Of a stretch of 64,000 bases of DNA, positions 24,301 to 37,800 are shown piece by piece; position 1 is the stretch's first letter; each line of letters opens with the position of its first letter. Below the pieces are notes generated by a model, which saw only the letters and a program-made list of their open reading frames with translations, searched no databases and was not told where the DNA came from. The DNA is from Lepidurus packardi. Taxonomy: Eukaryota; Arthropoda; Branchiopoda; Notostraca; Triopsidae. The position numbers were made by a program, and so were the translations under genes. The DNA lies in NCBI GenBank assembly GCA_023053545.1, contig JAKZAN010000005.1, forward strand, positions 6,634,001 to 6,698,000. The letters run 5' to 3'.

Positions 24301-25769
24301 AAGTCTTTTATCAGAAAAGGAAATCTTGGTACCCAAAAGTTCCCAAGTCAGACAAAAATCCGACTAATACCTTTGTCCAGAATTCTCTTGTCGGGTTCGT
24401 GTGCGGTTTTTTAATTCCTTTTTCGGTATTGAAATGCGCGGAAATCTTCCGTTTTTAGTATCATCTTTTTTCTGTTTAGTGCAGCGGAAAGGGTGCTAGG
24501 ACAAAGGCCAGCCAGGGAAAAGAGGAGCACCTGTGTTCATGCAAAAGATTATTTTTTTTCAGTTTTTATTTTTTTATTCGATTGGCTTTTTCTGTTGGGC
24601 TGTGCGTGAGAGTGTATATTATAGCATGGCCCAAGTGCAAATGAGACTTTGTTGGGGTCCGCCATCCATCTTGGGGAAAATTAAAGTGAGTTCTTGGGTG
24701 TTGGTCTGATTCTCATTTGGCGTGAGTCCTGAGTCGACTCAGACATACTCGCATTCACCGAGTGAAATGTGCGCGGAACCAAATGTGGTGCAGTAGTTTG
24801 GCGGTGGCTTTTGTAATGGTGGTTTCCATTTCTTATTTTTTGTATTTATTTATTTTTTGGTGGGGGAAGTACGTTTGTTTGCGAGTTATAGGTGGCACGT
24901 TGTTGCATTCGTCTACATAATGATGAGCTAGTTGTGTTAATGAGCACGGCATGGAGGAATTGTTGTAAAGTTAGAGACAGCCCCAGTTCTGTCATTACTT
25001 TTACATGAGCTGAGCAAGCTGAGTGGGGAAGTATGCAAAGTTAATGCCGAGCCGAAATTATCTTCGTTTTTGGCTGCGACAGGAAAGGTTGTGCACACCG
25101 GTGGGGTCGTGACTCCCAATTTCTTGCGTTTATTCGTTTTAAAGTTAGTCTTGAATTTTAATAGAATTTAAATAGAGTTTTCCGTCACCAGAATAGAACG
25201 GATGTGTTTGTGTGTCTTACATACAGAGCGAGATAATTAATAAGCAGGTGGGGATGTTTGTGTGGTTTTCCAGAAGCGGAAAAAGGAGTGTGGGAACGTT
25301 GGAAATCGGTTAAATTGTTTCCGAGCCTATGAGCTCACCCCCAAAAAACACAAAAACAAAAAAGGCATCTCTAAGTTCGGTCCACTCTAAGTGTGGTTAT
25401 GAAAACATGTTCCTGAGTTGAGATAAATAGTTTTAAGAAAAAATCGTGAGAATTTGGGTTCGGAATTTTCGAACGTGGAACTGAGCATGCGCAAGTGAAA
25501 CTGTGACTAGACAAAGCCTTCGCTGCATGTGTCGTAATGTATGCATGCAAGTAAGCGATGGTTATCAATGGAAATAGCGGTAGAAGAGTGCGAGACGATT
25601 CCGTCATGGGCCATTTACTTATTCATAACCTTTTCTTAAAAGTTTGGAGCTCCCGACTTGTGAGCCCTGTTTAGCATACAAATTGCCAAGTTTTTTTTAA
25701 TTTTGTATTTGCCATTTTTATGTTTTACTAATCGACGTTCCTTTTTTCGTTTCTTTTTATAACTTTCAG
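21306..25769. other. Non-coding stretch upstream of the plexin
   Basis: No coding exon supportable. It contains the hairpin element at 23410-23636 and a pyrimidine tract ending in the acceptor TTTCAG at 25764-25769. That acceptor implies a 5' untranslated exon further upstream, which I could not locate. Confidence 0.6.
23410..23636. mobile_element. Hairpin element with nested inverted repeats and a GGTTA run
   Basis: The outer arms (23410-23423 and 23623-23636; GACACAAGGACGCC-like) are inverted with one mismatch. The inner arms (23518-23539 and 23599-23624) share AATACGTCACAAGG inverted. The loop holds GGTTGGGTTAGG followed by more GGTTA units (23543-23569). It looks like a small foldback MITE. 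The GGTTA run is like arthropod telomere repeats but short and imperfect. Confidence 0.55.
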
Positions 25770-25844
25770 GTCGTATACCTTGTCCGCCATTCCAATGATG
25801 CGACGATGTGCCGCGTTGTCGTGACGCTCCCATCCGCGGATGCC

Positions 25845-28800
25845 ATGAAGTGGCTTAGCTGTCGTGGGCAGTTTGTGTGTCTCATTTGGGCGTTATGTGG
25901 GCTATTGGCAGGCAGCAGTAGCACAGCAGCCGCCGAGAATCATGCTTTGCATAAGCAGGGCCCGGCGAGTCCGTGGATGGTGGCCCAGTTTGTCTTACCC
26001 GTGACCAACACCAACAATGAAAGTCGAATTGGCCCATTCAAGCATTTGGCGTTGGACCCCTCGACGGGGCGAGTCTATGCGGGCGCCATCAACCGACTCT
26101 ATCAATTGGATTCTCATTTGCGAGAAGAAGTGTCGGTCATTACGGGGCCTCTGGAGGACAGTTCGGCCTGCCATACGAGCGGTTGTCCCGATGGGGTCGA
26201 GACGAGTCTCACGGACAATGTGAACAAAGTTTTGGTGGTGGACCGGGAGGCGCGGACGCTGATTGCATGCGGCTCGGTCCGGCAAGGCTCTTGCTTCAAG
26301 CTCCGCGCCTTCAACATCTCGGTCGGCGAGAATTTGACGCGGAGTGTGGCGGCTAACGACGACCACTCGTCCACTTATGCATTCATCGGACCCGAGCACT
26401 ACAATCCATGGGAACGACGCAATGTGCTGTATGTCGGGACCACTTTCACGGCCCATGGCGAGTACCGCCACGACGTACCGGCCATGTCCTCCCGCAACTT
26501 GTACGATTTGGACTACATCGAGTACTCGCTCACTAAAGAGTCGTTATTGCGAATCGATGTCAAGTACCGGGATCATTTCCTCGTTAAGTACGTCTACGGC
26601 TTCAATGCCTCCAACTTTGCGTACTTTGTCGTCGTACAGAAGAAGTCGCCGCTACCGGGCGAGGAAGAGTCCGGCTACGCCACGCGTTTGGCTCGAACAT
26701 GTATCTCGGATGCCAATTATGACACTTACACCGAAGTGACACTCCAGTGCGGGGGGGCCAGTCCGGATGGAAGTACTGTCCCGTCCTCCGCCGGAACTTA
26801 TAATTTGATCCAAGACGCCAAGATCGCCAAAGCAGAGTCCGACTTGGCTCAAGCGTTGGGCATCGCCGCAGGGGAACCGATCCTAGTGGGCGTGTTCTCG
26901 CCGTCCAAAGGCATTACCAGCGAGCCGTTACCCCAGTCGGCCGTGTGCGTCTTCAGCTTGGCCGATATCGAAGCCCGTTTCAATGAGAATATCCATATGT
27001 GCTTTAACGGCAGTTTGCAGTATCGGAACATGGAATATATCTCGGGACCCATTATGGAAGGAAAATGTCCCAAAGCCGGGGTATACATTTTTCCTTTTTT
27101 TCTCTTTTTTTTTCTTTTTCTTTGAGGGTCCCTTGCATAATTCAGGGAGAAAGATTATGGGCTTGGACTGGGATTGGGAGCAATTTCGTACACAAAATGC
27201 AAGGCAAAATGTTTAGATTTTTGTATCTTTAGATTTTATTTCCGTAAAATGGAAAACAGAAGTACGGAAAGTTAAGCGTGGAAAAGACTAGATGGGCCCA
27301 CTTTCCATTTTTTTTTTACATGGGGTCCATTGTTGCCTAAAAGAGAGCGTATAACATGGGCGTAAGCTGGCACTTGTTGTTTTGTCTTTGTTTTTTTTTT
27401 TCATATCATGTCTTGAGAAATGCGGAGAGTGACGGTGATGGAAAGTTGACCGTGACCACGCGTTTCATTTGTTAGAGAAGTTCAGATTCAGGTATTAATG
27501 AACACTTTGTTTTGCCAAAGTTTCGGAGCTGTTTCTGCTTTCTTGGAGGTTAAGGCTCCCGTATACCTTAACTCGATATAGGCGGCTAGCTCGTCTTTTG
27601 TGTTTTACTTACTTCCTCTTGACCGTTTTAAAAAGTTATGTTCGAAGAACTGCAAAACAGTAACACACATCAGTGCCATCTGTGAATGTTTCGCATCAAT
27701 AAGCTAAGGTATACGGGAGCCTTAAGCTTGGTCAACTTAACCTCGGTAGATCTCTTAAAACCCAATTTGGAAGGCTTTTTCTTTTTATTATTTTTGAGAG
27801 CGGCCAAAAGGATTGACGTGACGTGTTTGACAATGGTATTTCGAATCTTGTTCAGGAAATGTAAAGCTAGTGCATATCTGATGTGTCAAAATAGCAGCCT
27901 AAAATGCCAGGCGTGCGGGTTTATGGCATTGAAACTTTGCTTTCTTGCCCTACACACACGCACATACACACGCTCGGATCCTGGTTTGGGTTTTACGTTA
28001 TCGATCCTGTTTCCTGTTCTCTGTTAATATACAGTTCGTGGATTTTGGACAAAATGTCACGACTGTAAGAGGAAATAAGCTAAACACAGTTATAATTAAG
28101 GGGAAACTTTCTTCCTGAAGGGAATAGTAGTTTAAAAAGCACGAATTTCATCCAATTTTTACTTCTCAGGGTGTAACAAGCAGGCGGGCAAGTCCCAATT
28201 TATGGCCGTCTTTTTTCGTACGGAATAAGGAGAAACCTTTAGCGCTATACAACGTAAGAAGTAGCCTCTAGGGAAAAGGCCACGCCCTTTGCTTGGCTAG
28301 TCAACGCAATAAACCTTTGGCTCGATCCCTTTTAACGAAACTCCATACATTATTTACGTAATTTTTTGTTTTCATTTTTTGTATTGAGCTCTCTTATGAG
28401 TCAGTTTCCTTTTTGACAAAAAAGTTAGGTAAGGATTTGTACGTTTCTTTCTGCGCTAATTAAATTGTTGTCAAAAACTTTTGTCTTTGGAAGTCCAACA
28501 CAAAGTAATTAAGGATTTGGGGGACAAAGAAACGATTTGGAAAAAAGAACAGCTGTTGTAAGAAGCCCATAAAACGAGGACGAGTTCTGTTTGATGTTTG
28601 CGAGCATACGCAAAAAAAGCGAAAAAAAACGTAATTAAAAAGAAGCCCTTGTGAATCTTGAACGGTTGACGGATTGGAATTGGTTATCGTGTTGTCAAGA
28701 ATGAAATCCATTTGTCATGTTCACTTGGTTTTCGGGGAAGGGAAAAAGGAAAGGACAAGACGAGATAAGATTTGCTGTAGTTTTAAAGTCTCCACTTTGG

Positions 28801-31800
28801 CGTCGCCCATAGCTCATAAGCAAAAGCTCTGTCAAGTCTGAATCCCATTTTCGTCGTTTCCAGTCGATAAAAGCCTCCTACCATGGAGGAACTAATGAAG
28901 AGAAGGTCGCGCGGGCTTTTAACCCCGGAATTGTATGACCGTTAAAAAATGTGGTCTACTTCTAGCTTAAACCACCTCCAACAAGCCTAATTACTGCACG
29001 CGTCTGTATTTTTTCTTCACCCAGCCCATTTCTCTCCAAATTGTTTCTTTTTCTATTACGACACAGAGTTTGGTTTCGTGACAAAGGCCATTTTTTTGGC
29101 GTGTGAATGTCCGAATAGGAATTACTTTCATCAGAAGAACCAATGAAGAACGTAAAAACTTATCAGTCCAGATGTTTTTAAAAAGTATTAGAAGTTTCAG
29201 AAAGTTAGGGTTTGAAAAGAATAGTTAGCCTATGCGATCTGCAGGATGGGTTTTCACTAGCTCGTCCTCGTTTTGCGTTTTATTTACTTCATCTTAGCCG
29301 TTTTATAAAGTGATATTAAATTTTTTACGATCAACTTTGTTCGAGTCTTGAATTTCGTAACTTGTGTTATTAAAAAGTGTTTGAGTAACGTCTTAAACAA
29401 CGTTTGAATAAGGAAAAGTAGAATGTGATAAACTGGTGGAGTTCTGAAACGAATAGTTAGCCTGTCCGAGCAGCAGGATAACGTATCACGAGCTCGTTTC
29501 GTTTAATCGTTTTAAAAAACATTAAATCGATGTTGTTTTCTTTACTTCGTTTTACCATTTTAGAAAAGGCATAGCAATCAATGTAACACTTGTTTATTCT
29601 GATCTAAAATTTCCTTAGTTTCGGTTCTTTGAGTATCGTTTAAATGGCGTTTGAATAAGAGACAGTAACAAGGATATTTCAGGCCTTTTTTAAATGGAAA
29701 TGTTCCGCATAGGGGCCTATTGGACTTTATACAGACCATGGAGCAAGTATAGAGGCGAGTGTGGACAAGAAAGCTAGGAGATCGATAGGCAATTTGTCCG
29801 AGCGTCGCCGAGGGTGTCTAAGGGCGTCTAGGGCGTCCGTAGCACCCCTCCCTTGGATCGGCCTTCGGTAACACCTCCATTGGGACTCGGCAAAAGACTC
29901 GGAACGACCCACCAAAATGATCCCGCACATGAATATAGCCAGCGAACGTCGCGTGACATGAGCCATATACCATGCCGGCTCTTTTTCTTTTCTTTTTTTC
30001 TTTTCTTTTTTTCTTTGCCTTTCCCCATCCTTTTTTGCACAAGCCTCACCTGTATAGTGCTTATGATGGTGGCGCACCCCTCAAAACCTAGCCATTTTGC
30101 TGGCTAGGGTCCTTATACGCCAAGTATAGCTCCGCTTGGCGAGGTTCCTCGCTAGTTTTCGGCCATAGCGAGCGCTCTCGGAGGTTCTCAGAAGCCGATG
30201 CGTGACTGGACTGTGGCGCCGTGCGCCGCTACAACATTTAGGGCACGCCAAAAGACTTGTGTGTAGCACACGTACCTACCTAAAAAAAAAGAGGAGAAAA
30301 AGAAAGAAACCAGGCGGAGGTGTATGCATAACGTGTCTTTGATTTACTTTTTATGACCGAGTAGCTATTCATTCAAGCCTAAAAAAATCCAGGTTGACCT
30401 TTGTACCATGATAATTTTTTTCCCCTTTTCTCCCATTGTTCCTTTCTTTTTTATTTGCACAGAAAAGGGGGAAATGTGAAACATTAAATTTGCTTTTTTT
30501 TATGTTTTGCTTTTTAAAAGTCGAGTTTTCGTGACTCACAGCGTAGTTTCGTGAGCTGGCGAGGAAGGTACAGTACACCTGCGTTACAAAGCCCTAATTC
30601 CGGCCCCAATCCTGCGAGAACTAGCACATTATGGAGTCATTGCTATAATTCGCATTACAGTGTAATGAGCGAAAGGGGGGTGACTTAAAGTTGGGTTGGA
30701 TTAGCGTTAAGACGGAGGACAATGTGTCAAGAGAAGAGTGGGAAGGGATATCTAGCTGTAGAGATTGGCCAGGCAACTTTGAAGGAATGGGGGTAAAGGG
30801 TAAGTTGGGGTGGGGAAGATGAGGAAATGAGAAGATGAGATTGTAGCATCTCCGTCTGTAGTTTGAGTTAGTTATGTGTTGTGATGTGGTGTAACGCTTG
30901 TGTTTATGTTAGGGACTAAATGGGGTGATAAGATGGGGACGCGAAAAAGTGGCCGGTTTTGCTTGACACAGCATCTTTGAAGAGAAGATGCGATGCTAGG
31001 GGGGATGCTGGGGCTCTATAGTGTATACCGTATCTTGCTGTATGCCGGGGTGAAATGCTTTATAAAGGATCAGGTTGAGCAGGCGGGAAAGATGTTATGG
31101 CTGTGACTAAGGCATGAGTCTCGTCATGCATAATTCATGGAGCTCATTACCAAGGATGTAATTAATCAGTGAGAGAACCGTACCTTACCATACCATACGA
31201 AGCTCCGGAACTTCCCGAAGGGCGCGCAACCAGCTGTTTCTTTAAAAAGTTTCTGGAACAAAAGAGGGGGAGTTATGGAAGATAATTCCATGGTTTTGCC
31301 AAAATGTCAGTCGCTTAAAATAAACTGACAGATGGCAGTGTAGGTTAATAGCGGCTATCCAACTAGCCTTGCCCCCTTTTTAAGTTTCCATTGTTGCGTC
31401 ATCGCTATTTTCCCTGTGTATGCTAAAGACACCACAATACTACATTTTTTTTTATTTAATAGCGGGTATCCAACTAGTTTGGCCCCTTTTTTCATTTTTC
31501 ATTATTATGTCGTCGCCATTTTTCCAGTGCAGGCTAAAGACCCGCAAAGATTACATTGCAGTACTCGATTTTTTTATATACAGGTATACAGTAGATGCCA
31601 CGTATCGTGATCGTTGGTTATTAGAATCAGCCGCTTTATGGAATCGAATTTTAAAGGATCGATTCAAAATGATAAAATTCATGGCGTTTTAAACGGTTAT
31701 TAGAATCGCACTTTCGAATATTAGAATCAATTTCGAAAGAATCTTTACATGTACATTGACGAAACTTGGGTAGTGATTGCTATATGGACTTTGCATATTG

Positions 31801-34800
31801 ACCAATGACGTTGCTTTTACGTCGTTTTGAGCAATCCTGTCATTTCCAGCCTACTACTGCGCTCAGGGAAAAATCCCTTCTAAACTCCTCAGTCAGTTAA
31901 ATGAGCAGGTTATTCAATTGAATGATCAATTCCTTTAATTGAATAGGAAAATTAGAAGGGATATCGTGTTGATAACCCTACCTAAGCGTAGGAGTAGGGT
32001 TCAAAGGCGCAGTGTTAGCTGTGTTTTAGACGTGTGGTTATATAAAAACGGCGACGAGCAAGAAAAGAGTTGATTCAAATATAAAAGAGAAGTTGCGGCT
32101 CATTGATACTTATGGCAAGTTGAATTTAAAAGATTTGCCCCGAAGGGAAGCGGCCGTTAAGTTAGGAATTCTTCAATCATCTCTACCAAAATTGTTGCAA
32201 AATAGTTACGAAATAAACAGTAAATGGGTGTAGTGAATCTAGGAATAGGAAACTTGTGAAAAAAGTATCAAAAAGTAGACGATACTTTGTTCTTTGATTT
32301 AAACAAGCCAGTTCGTTTCACGCGCCGACTAATCGTAACATTCTATTGCATATTTCCAATTTTCGGTTATTAGAATCTCCGCTTGATAGAATCAATATTC
32401 ACTTGGCAAACATGATCACAACAAGCGGCATCTACTGTACTCGATTTTTTAAGATGTACTTAAGAATGCTCGGTATACAATACCGTAAAGGTTTGTTGTA
32501 TACTCTGAAACCAAGATTTCGCTCTTTGATACCGAGTGATTTATGTAAGTTGTATTAATTTGTTTTGTTTTCTCCCTTTCTTTCTTCCTTTTCTACAGAG
32601 CACTGGGAACATCCACAACTTTTGCGATGTCGGACTAAAGATTTCGGGCATTGTTCCGATTTGGAGTCCTCCGGCCTTAACTTACCCGCAGACGTCACTC
32701 ACGTCCGTTGCCGTGTCGAATACCGAGCACAATACCGTGGCGTTTTTGGGTACTTCAGACGGCCATATTAAGAAGGTATATAAGCAACCATCCGTCCATC
32801 CCTTTTTTTTTAAATAATTCTTTTCTTTTGATTATTTCCCCTTTTTTCTTTTGAGTCGCGTAAGTGTTATTTATGAAGACTTTTTGGGGGATTTTTATTC
32901 GCGCTTGCTTGACTCGAGACAAAAAAACATAGTTTAAGGATGCTCGAGTGACCCAACCCCAAAAGCTTCACATTCTCACACCTCGACATTTAATGCACGG
33001 ACCCCAAATGGACTCCCCGTTGTGTGACTCACGTGATAGTTATCGATATTCACACCTTGACAGACAACGACACGGTAAATACTCGGAGGTTCGGCGAGCT
33101 CAGGGAATTCTCCTCGGGAGTTTTATATCTATTTCTTTTGGGATAAAATCCTTTGCCTTTTTATCGAAAAGCTCCAATGCGCAAGTAACTAGTGCTCTTC
33201 TGGGGCACGAAGACAAATGGGGCGCGGTCGCCACGACACAACTTTTTACTGTAGTCCTATAAATTTTTTTCTGGCCTCGCTCAGCCCAAAAGAAAAAGAA
33301 AGTTATATGAAACAAAAAAAGGGCCGTTTGGGTGCGACAGAGCACCTCTTTTCCCGACTTTTGGGCTTCTTTTGGGGCGTGAAAACGGGGGAACGGGGTT
33401 ACATTAAACTTACGAACTAACATGGCCATTTTCACGTGAATTTCAATTGGACGACCGGTTTGAAAGCCAAAACCGTCAAACCTTCGCTAATTAAAAGGCG
33501 GAATATGCACGTATAAGGGGTACAAGAATGTGTGTTCGCTTGAAAACCTTTTCCTAACAAGCGCTCGGCATGTCTGAACTGCCTGCCTTTGGGTTTGTTT
33601 GTTGAGGAAGCGAGTGTCGGGTGTCGTATACTTTGAAAAGACAGTATCGGCGACGCAACTGGCAGAAACACAAGCAAGAAGAAGAGAAAACCAGGCGACG
33701 GTTCAGGTTCCAAGCACAATTAATCTCGTGTGCCTTTAATCGCCCGGTCTCCGCCTCATCGTAATGCTCCATTCATCGCCAGACTCGTAAACAATAATGA
33801 CGAACTGGTCCCTGTCCGTTCGGATTCTTTTTTTATTATCTGCGTCCCTTTTTTTATATCTGCCGCGCCGTGTCGTGCCAATTCCTCTTACATCAGAGAA
33901 AAAACGAGAGAGGCATAGAGAGAGAAAAAGAAGGGAAGAATATAGAGACTAAACAAGTTTTGCAAGAAATATGTGCTCAGGCTGCACTTTCTACAGATCA
34001 AGTGTTAAGGCGGGACCCAATCTTGCTCCTTTCTGGTCCGAGTAATATATGCGGAACGTAATACAAAGTGCACCTTGCAAGATTATTAGGTAAATGCTGC
34101 TATAAACTGCACAACGCAACAATTGGCCCTTTCTTTGCTAAAAAGCTTGGCGAGATAAACCTTCGCAATCTTCTAATCTCGCCTTCCTGTACGGTTTTTC
34201 TTGTTCTTTCTTCTCTTTTCTTCTTTTCACTGTAAAAAGGGACTAGAATTCGCGAGAAACGTCTAGAAGAAAGCTTAGTAATCCACGGAAAGTTCTTTAG
34301 AATCTCATGAAAAGTTAGAGCAGATTCTAGATAATGAAATTAACGTTTGTTCAAATTTTCTAGCATCAGTGTTTGGTGTTGATAGTACAGTAGATGCCGC
34401 TTATTAGGATCATTGATTATTAGAATCAGCCGCCTTGTGGAATCAAACTTTAAAGGACCTATTCAAAATGATACAATGCATGGCATTTTCATCGGTTCCT
34501 AGTATCACACTTTCGGATATTAGAATCGATTTCAAAAGAGTTAGCTATCTATTTCTTTTCTTACTTTGTACGCAAGGCTTTCGCAAAAACCATAACAAAC
34601 ATCTGCGCCATCTGTGACTCTTTCCCATCAATAAGCTAAGGTATACGGAAACCTTAATATCATTGTTTCTGTTTTTCTTACTTACTTCATAAACAACCTT
34701 CCTATATGTACACATCTAAGTACATATTTCCGATTTTCGGTTATTACAGTCTTCGCTTAATAGAAACAATGACTTGATAAACAAACACGTTCTCCGGATT

Positions 34801-37800
34801 TAGTGACAAACGGGTGTATTGTATCCCGCTGTCAAAAGGGACACTAGTGTGTCCTTTTCTGGAAACGATTTTTTTCAGCTAATCGAGTTAACAAAAGTAC
34901 AAGTTTTAACGATTCTTATCAACGAAAGATGATGAGAATCGTTGACCTAACTTGATCTAATTCATTTCCAATCCAACTACCAATTTTCAACTCGAATGAC
35001 ACCCCTTTGTCATTATTTTCTATTTTCTAGCATCGTTGTTTTCAGTGTTTGGTATTGATGGTATTTGCGCAATACGTCTGATAGCGACTAGCTTTCCCTG
35101 TCGGAATGGCTCGGCGAAAGAAATTCTGAATGCAAAAGTGTGCGGGGAGTAGCAAAAAGCCACAAAAAGTTGGCTATCAGAGTGTCTGTCGGTAACAAGT
35201 TCGGTAAACGGATATTTCCCGACTCTCTTTTTCTGCCAAAAAGTGCATCACAAAGCGGATTATTTTCCCTGAACTTTTCTGTTTTTGGCATCTTTTCTGT
35301 AAATTTTTTTAAGGAGACATAAAGTGGTTAATTCTGTCGTTGTGTGGCTGAATTCTGAGGATAAAAGCGAGGACAAGGACCGTAAAACTCATTCCAACAC
35401 TCAAGTGTTGATTAGCACAAATATTGACCGTGTAGTCTAACCCTTCTTACCCCCACCCCCGCCGTCTAAAGGGGGTTTACGTTACTTTATTAAACCGTCA
35501 GAGTGTGTCCAGGTTTTCTCCGTTGTTGTCGTCCTCGCTTATACAAACCGTCTTCCTTTAGCCTCCCCCCCCCCCTGCTTCCCCTGTTGACACGACGAAG
35601 GAGAGACTGTTCCGTTGGTTTAGAATCAACATTCTCCCATTAACGCACATGCCCGTTGCCCTGACAAGAGAACGGAATCTACGTCCGCCATAACGAATTA
35701 AGTTGACGACAGGGTGACAGCTTTTTTTCAGTCGTCAATGCAATTTCCCTTGATCTGAGGGATCACGGGAAAACCTCAACTCAACTCACCCTCTTGGGGT
35801 CCCAGTCATATCTTCGCTCTATGGCAAAACAATAACCACCCCACTTCGGTTTTCGCCCCATCTTTTATGAACATTTACATCATGCATAGATATAGATACA
35901 TATAGAACAAGAGTAACGTTGAGGGGTAAGATCACAGTAATGGCGGTTTATACCCTGGGTGCCAATCTCGCAAGATGGAAGAAATTGGTACAGTCAGTAG
36001 AGTCCTATAAGCGCAAGTATGGGGAAAAGGGTGCAAAAATTTTTCTTTTTTTTCTTTTGCGGTGGTACTTCCACAAGTTTACCGTGACGCGAAGGAAATG
36101 AGATGGGCTTTGGCATAGGCTTTACTAAAGGAAACGAGTGGGAAAAGTAGAGGGGGTGGAGTTACAGGGGGGTGATTCTCTCCTTGTTAGGCTAAGGAAA
36201 GAGTCGTAGCATCATTGGGATGCATGAAAGGCTATTTGAGATTATGCAGGAGCTTCCTCCGGCAAGAGCCTTGCTTGCTTTGCTGCTTGACGGGAAATAA
36301 CAATCAAGGAAACAGCATAACGCAACGTTGACGGGTTTGCCTATAGGCAGGAAAAGAGTCGGAGCGGAAAATGAGAAACATGACTTAACTTTTTATCATT
36401 ATTAGTATTATTTGAAAATGGGTGCGTATCTTCAGAGCAGCGTGCTTAATTTGCCAACGTTTTTCGGTTAAATGTATCTGTATGATGATTTTTTTACATT
36501 TTTTCGCTCCAATTTACAAAGACAATTTTTTGTGGCTTTGTATTTTTTTTTTTTATTGAACTACAGCGTGAGCTGTGTAAGGCAAGCGCTATTTGGCTAA
36601 AGATCAGATAAGGAAATCTTCGAAAATGAATATATAGAGTTGCGTATATAAAAGTAATGGTAAAAGGGAACGAAAACGGAGGATGTCTCTGGGGTGTCGT
36701 TATCATAGACGTGGGTTTGTTGTTTGGGTCCCCCTTAAAAAATAAGAAAAAAAGTTCCCGATGAGGACTGAATCATTTTTGTATGGCACCCATACCCCCC
36801 GTTATCACGTGAGAAGCTCTCCTTCTTTTGCATACTCCGTAAAGATACCTGGAATTATGACACAACACACGCAGAGTGCTTGAAAAGGGAATCGGGGTTA
36901 TGTACTCTTCGTTTTTTATGTTTATTTGGTTTGTTTTTCATGGCTATCCCGATTTTTGATGTCCAAGCTCACACTTATGTTTGGCATGTTTTTTTGTTTC
37001 CATCTACATTTGAATTTCAAAACAATGGAGATTTTTGACGAGGGTAAGGATTATTATGGGTGCGTTATGGGGGTGAAAGAATCTGCGGGGAGGAAGGACA
37101 CTTTTTCTATCGTAAAAGACGCTCTATTTTGCATTTGTCAGGTATTGATCGAGAGTGGAAAGCGCGCAATGGAATTTGAAGACTTGGTAGTGGACTTGGG
37201 CAGCGCCCTATTGCCGGACATGACCCCTGACCCCACTCAAGAACACATCTATGCCATCACCGCCAATACGGTAAGACATCCTTTTCTTGGAACTTCTCTT
37301 TTGAGATTTTTGACATTTTCTCCAGCGGAGAAGGTGTGTATTATGTGAAAAAAAGTTAAGATTATAAAACACCAGAAATTTTAATAAAGTTTATTTACGC
37401 TACGCCAGGGGTACAAACTAAACGAATTTTAGTTTGAGCTCAGCTGGAGAATAATTACATCACGGGTAGAGGGCCGAAAGCATAGTATAGTTCTGTTCTC
37501 GCTTTTAGGGCCGCCAACAGAGGCTCGAGGTTATAAAACAAGATCTGCAGAACCGAGTTATAACACAAAAGGGGGGAGTGAGGAATGTTTTTGATTTGTC
37601 CCCAGAGAAGGCGCGTCTAGTTATAGCGTAAAACATGGTAACAACATATATAGATATATTTCTAGGCCTAAGATATTACTCACATGTACCCGTTTTCCAG
37701 GCTTGTATTTATGGGAAATACAGCCCGATAGTATGTGTAGAACACCCTTGATAAGCTATGGCGTGTGTATCCGTATCCATTCGCACAATAGCCACCCGAG

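Larger units (their letters stand above)
27081..32598 (+). other. PlexA intron 1 (5.5 kb)
   Basis: No internal exon needed: exon 1 ends CPKAG and exon 2 begins STGNIHNFC, contiguous in plexins. The intron holds the F2 element at 27550, the direct repeat at 29220-29660, a GC-richer block at 29727-30260, the direct repeat at 31347-31560 and the F1 element at 31589. Confidence 0.85.
34355..35063. repeat. Composite transposon patch flanked by a direct repeat
   Basis: A TTTTCTAGCATC...AGTGTTTGGTRTTGAT phrase occurs at 34355-34387 and again at 35022-35063. Between the copies are an F1 left half, an F2/F3-like insert, an F1 right half lacking its last 30 or so bases, and an F3 element. The flanking repeat is far longer than a target-site duplication. 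Confidence 0.65.
32776..37141 (+). other. PlexA intron 2 (4.4 kb)
   Basis: Besides the composite transposon patch at 34355-35063 I see only low-complexity tracts, including C-rich runs near 35450 and 35566. No additional exon is required between GHIKK and VLIESG. Confidence 0.8.

Noticed and set aside
25995-26471. Long minus-strand frame opposite the PlexA sema exon
   Set aside because: Antisense shadow of a GC-rich coding exon; no domain and a perfect plexin on the other strand.
29727-30077. Minus-strand frame of 116 codons with a Lys/Glu-rich stretch
   Set aside because: The charged run is just the reverse of a pyrimidine tract and the rest has no similarity.
30060-30260. tRNA-derived SINE
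   Set aside because: No convincing A-box/B-box pair or tail was found on either strand.
36926-37348. Plus-strand frame of 140 codons as a separate gene
   Set aside because: Its end overlaps the real PlexA exon 37142-37270 in the same frame; the upstream part is intron that happens to be open.
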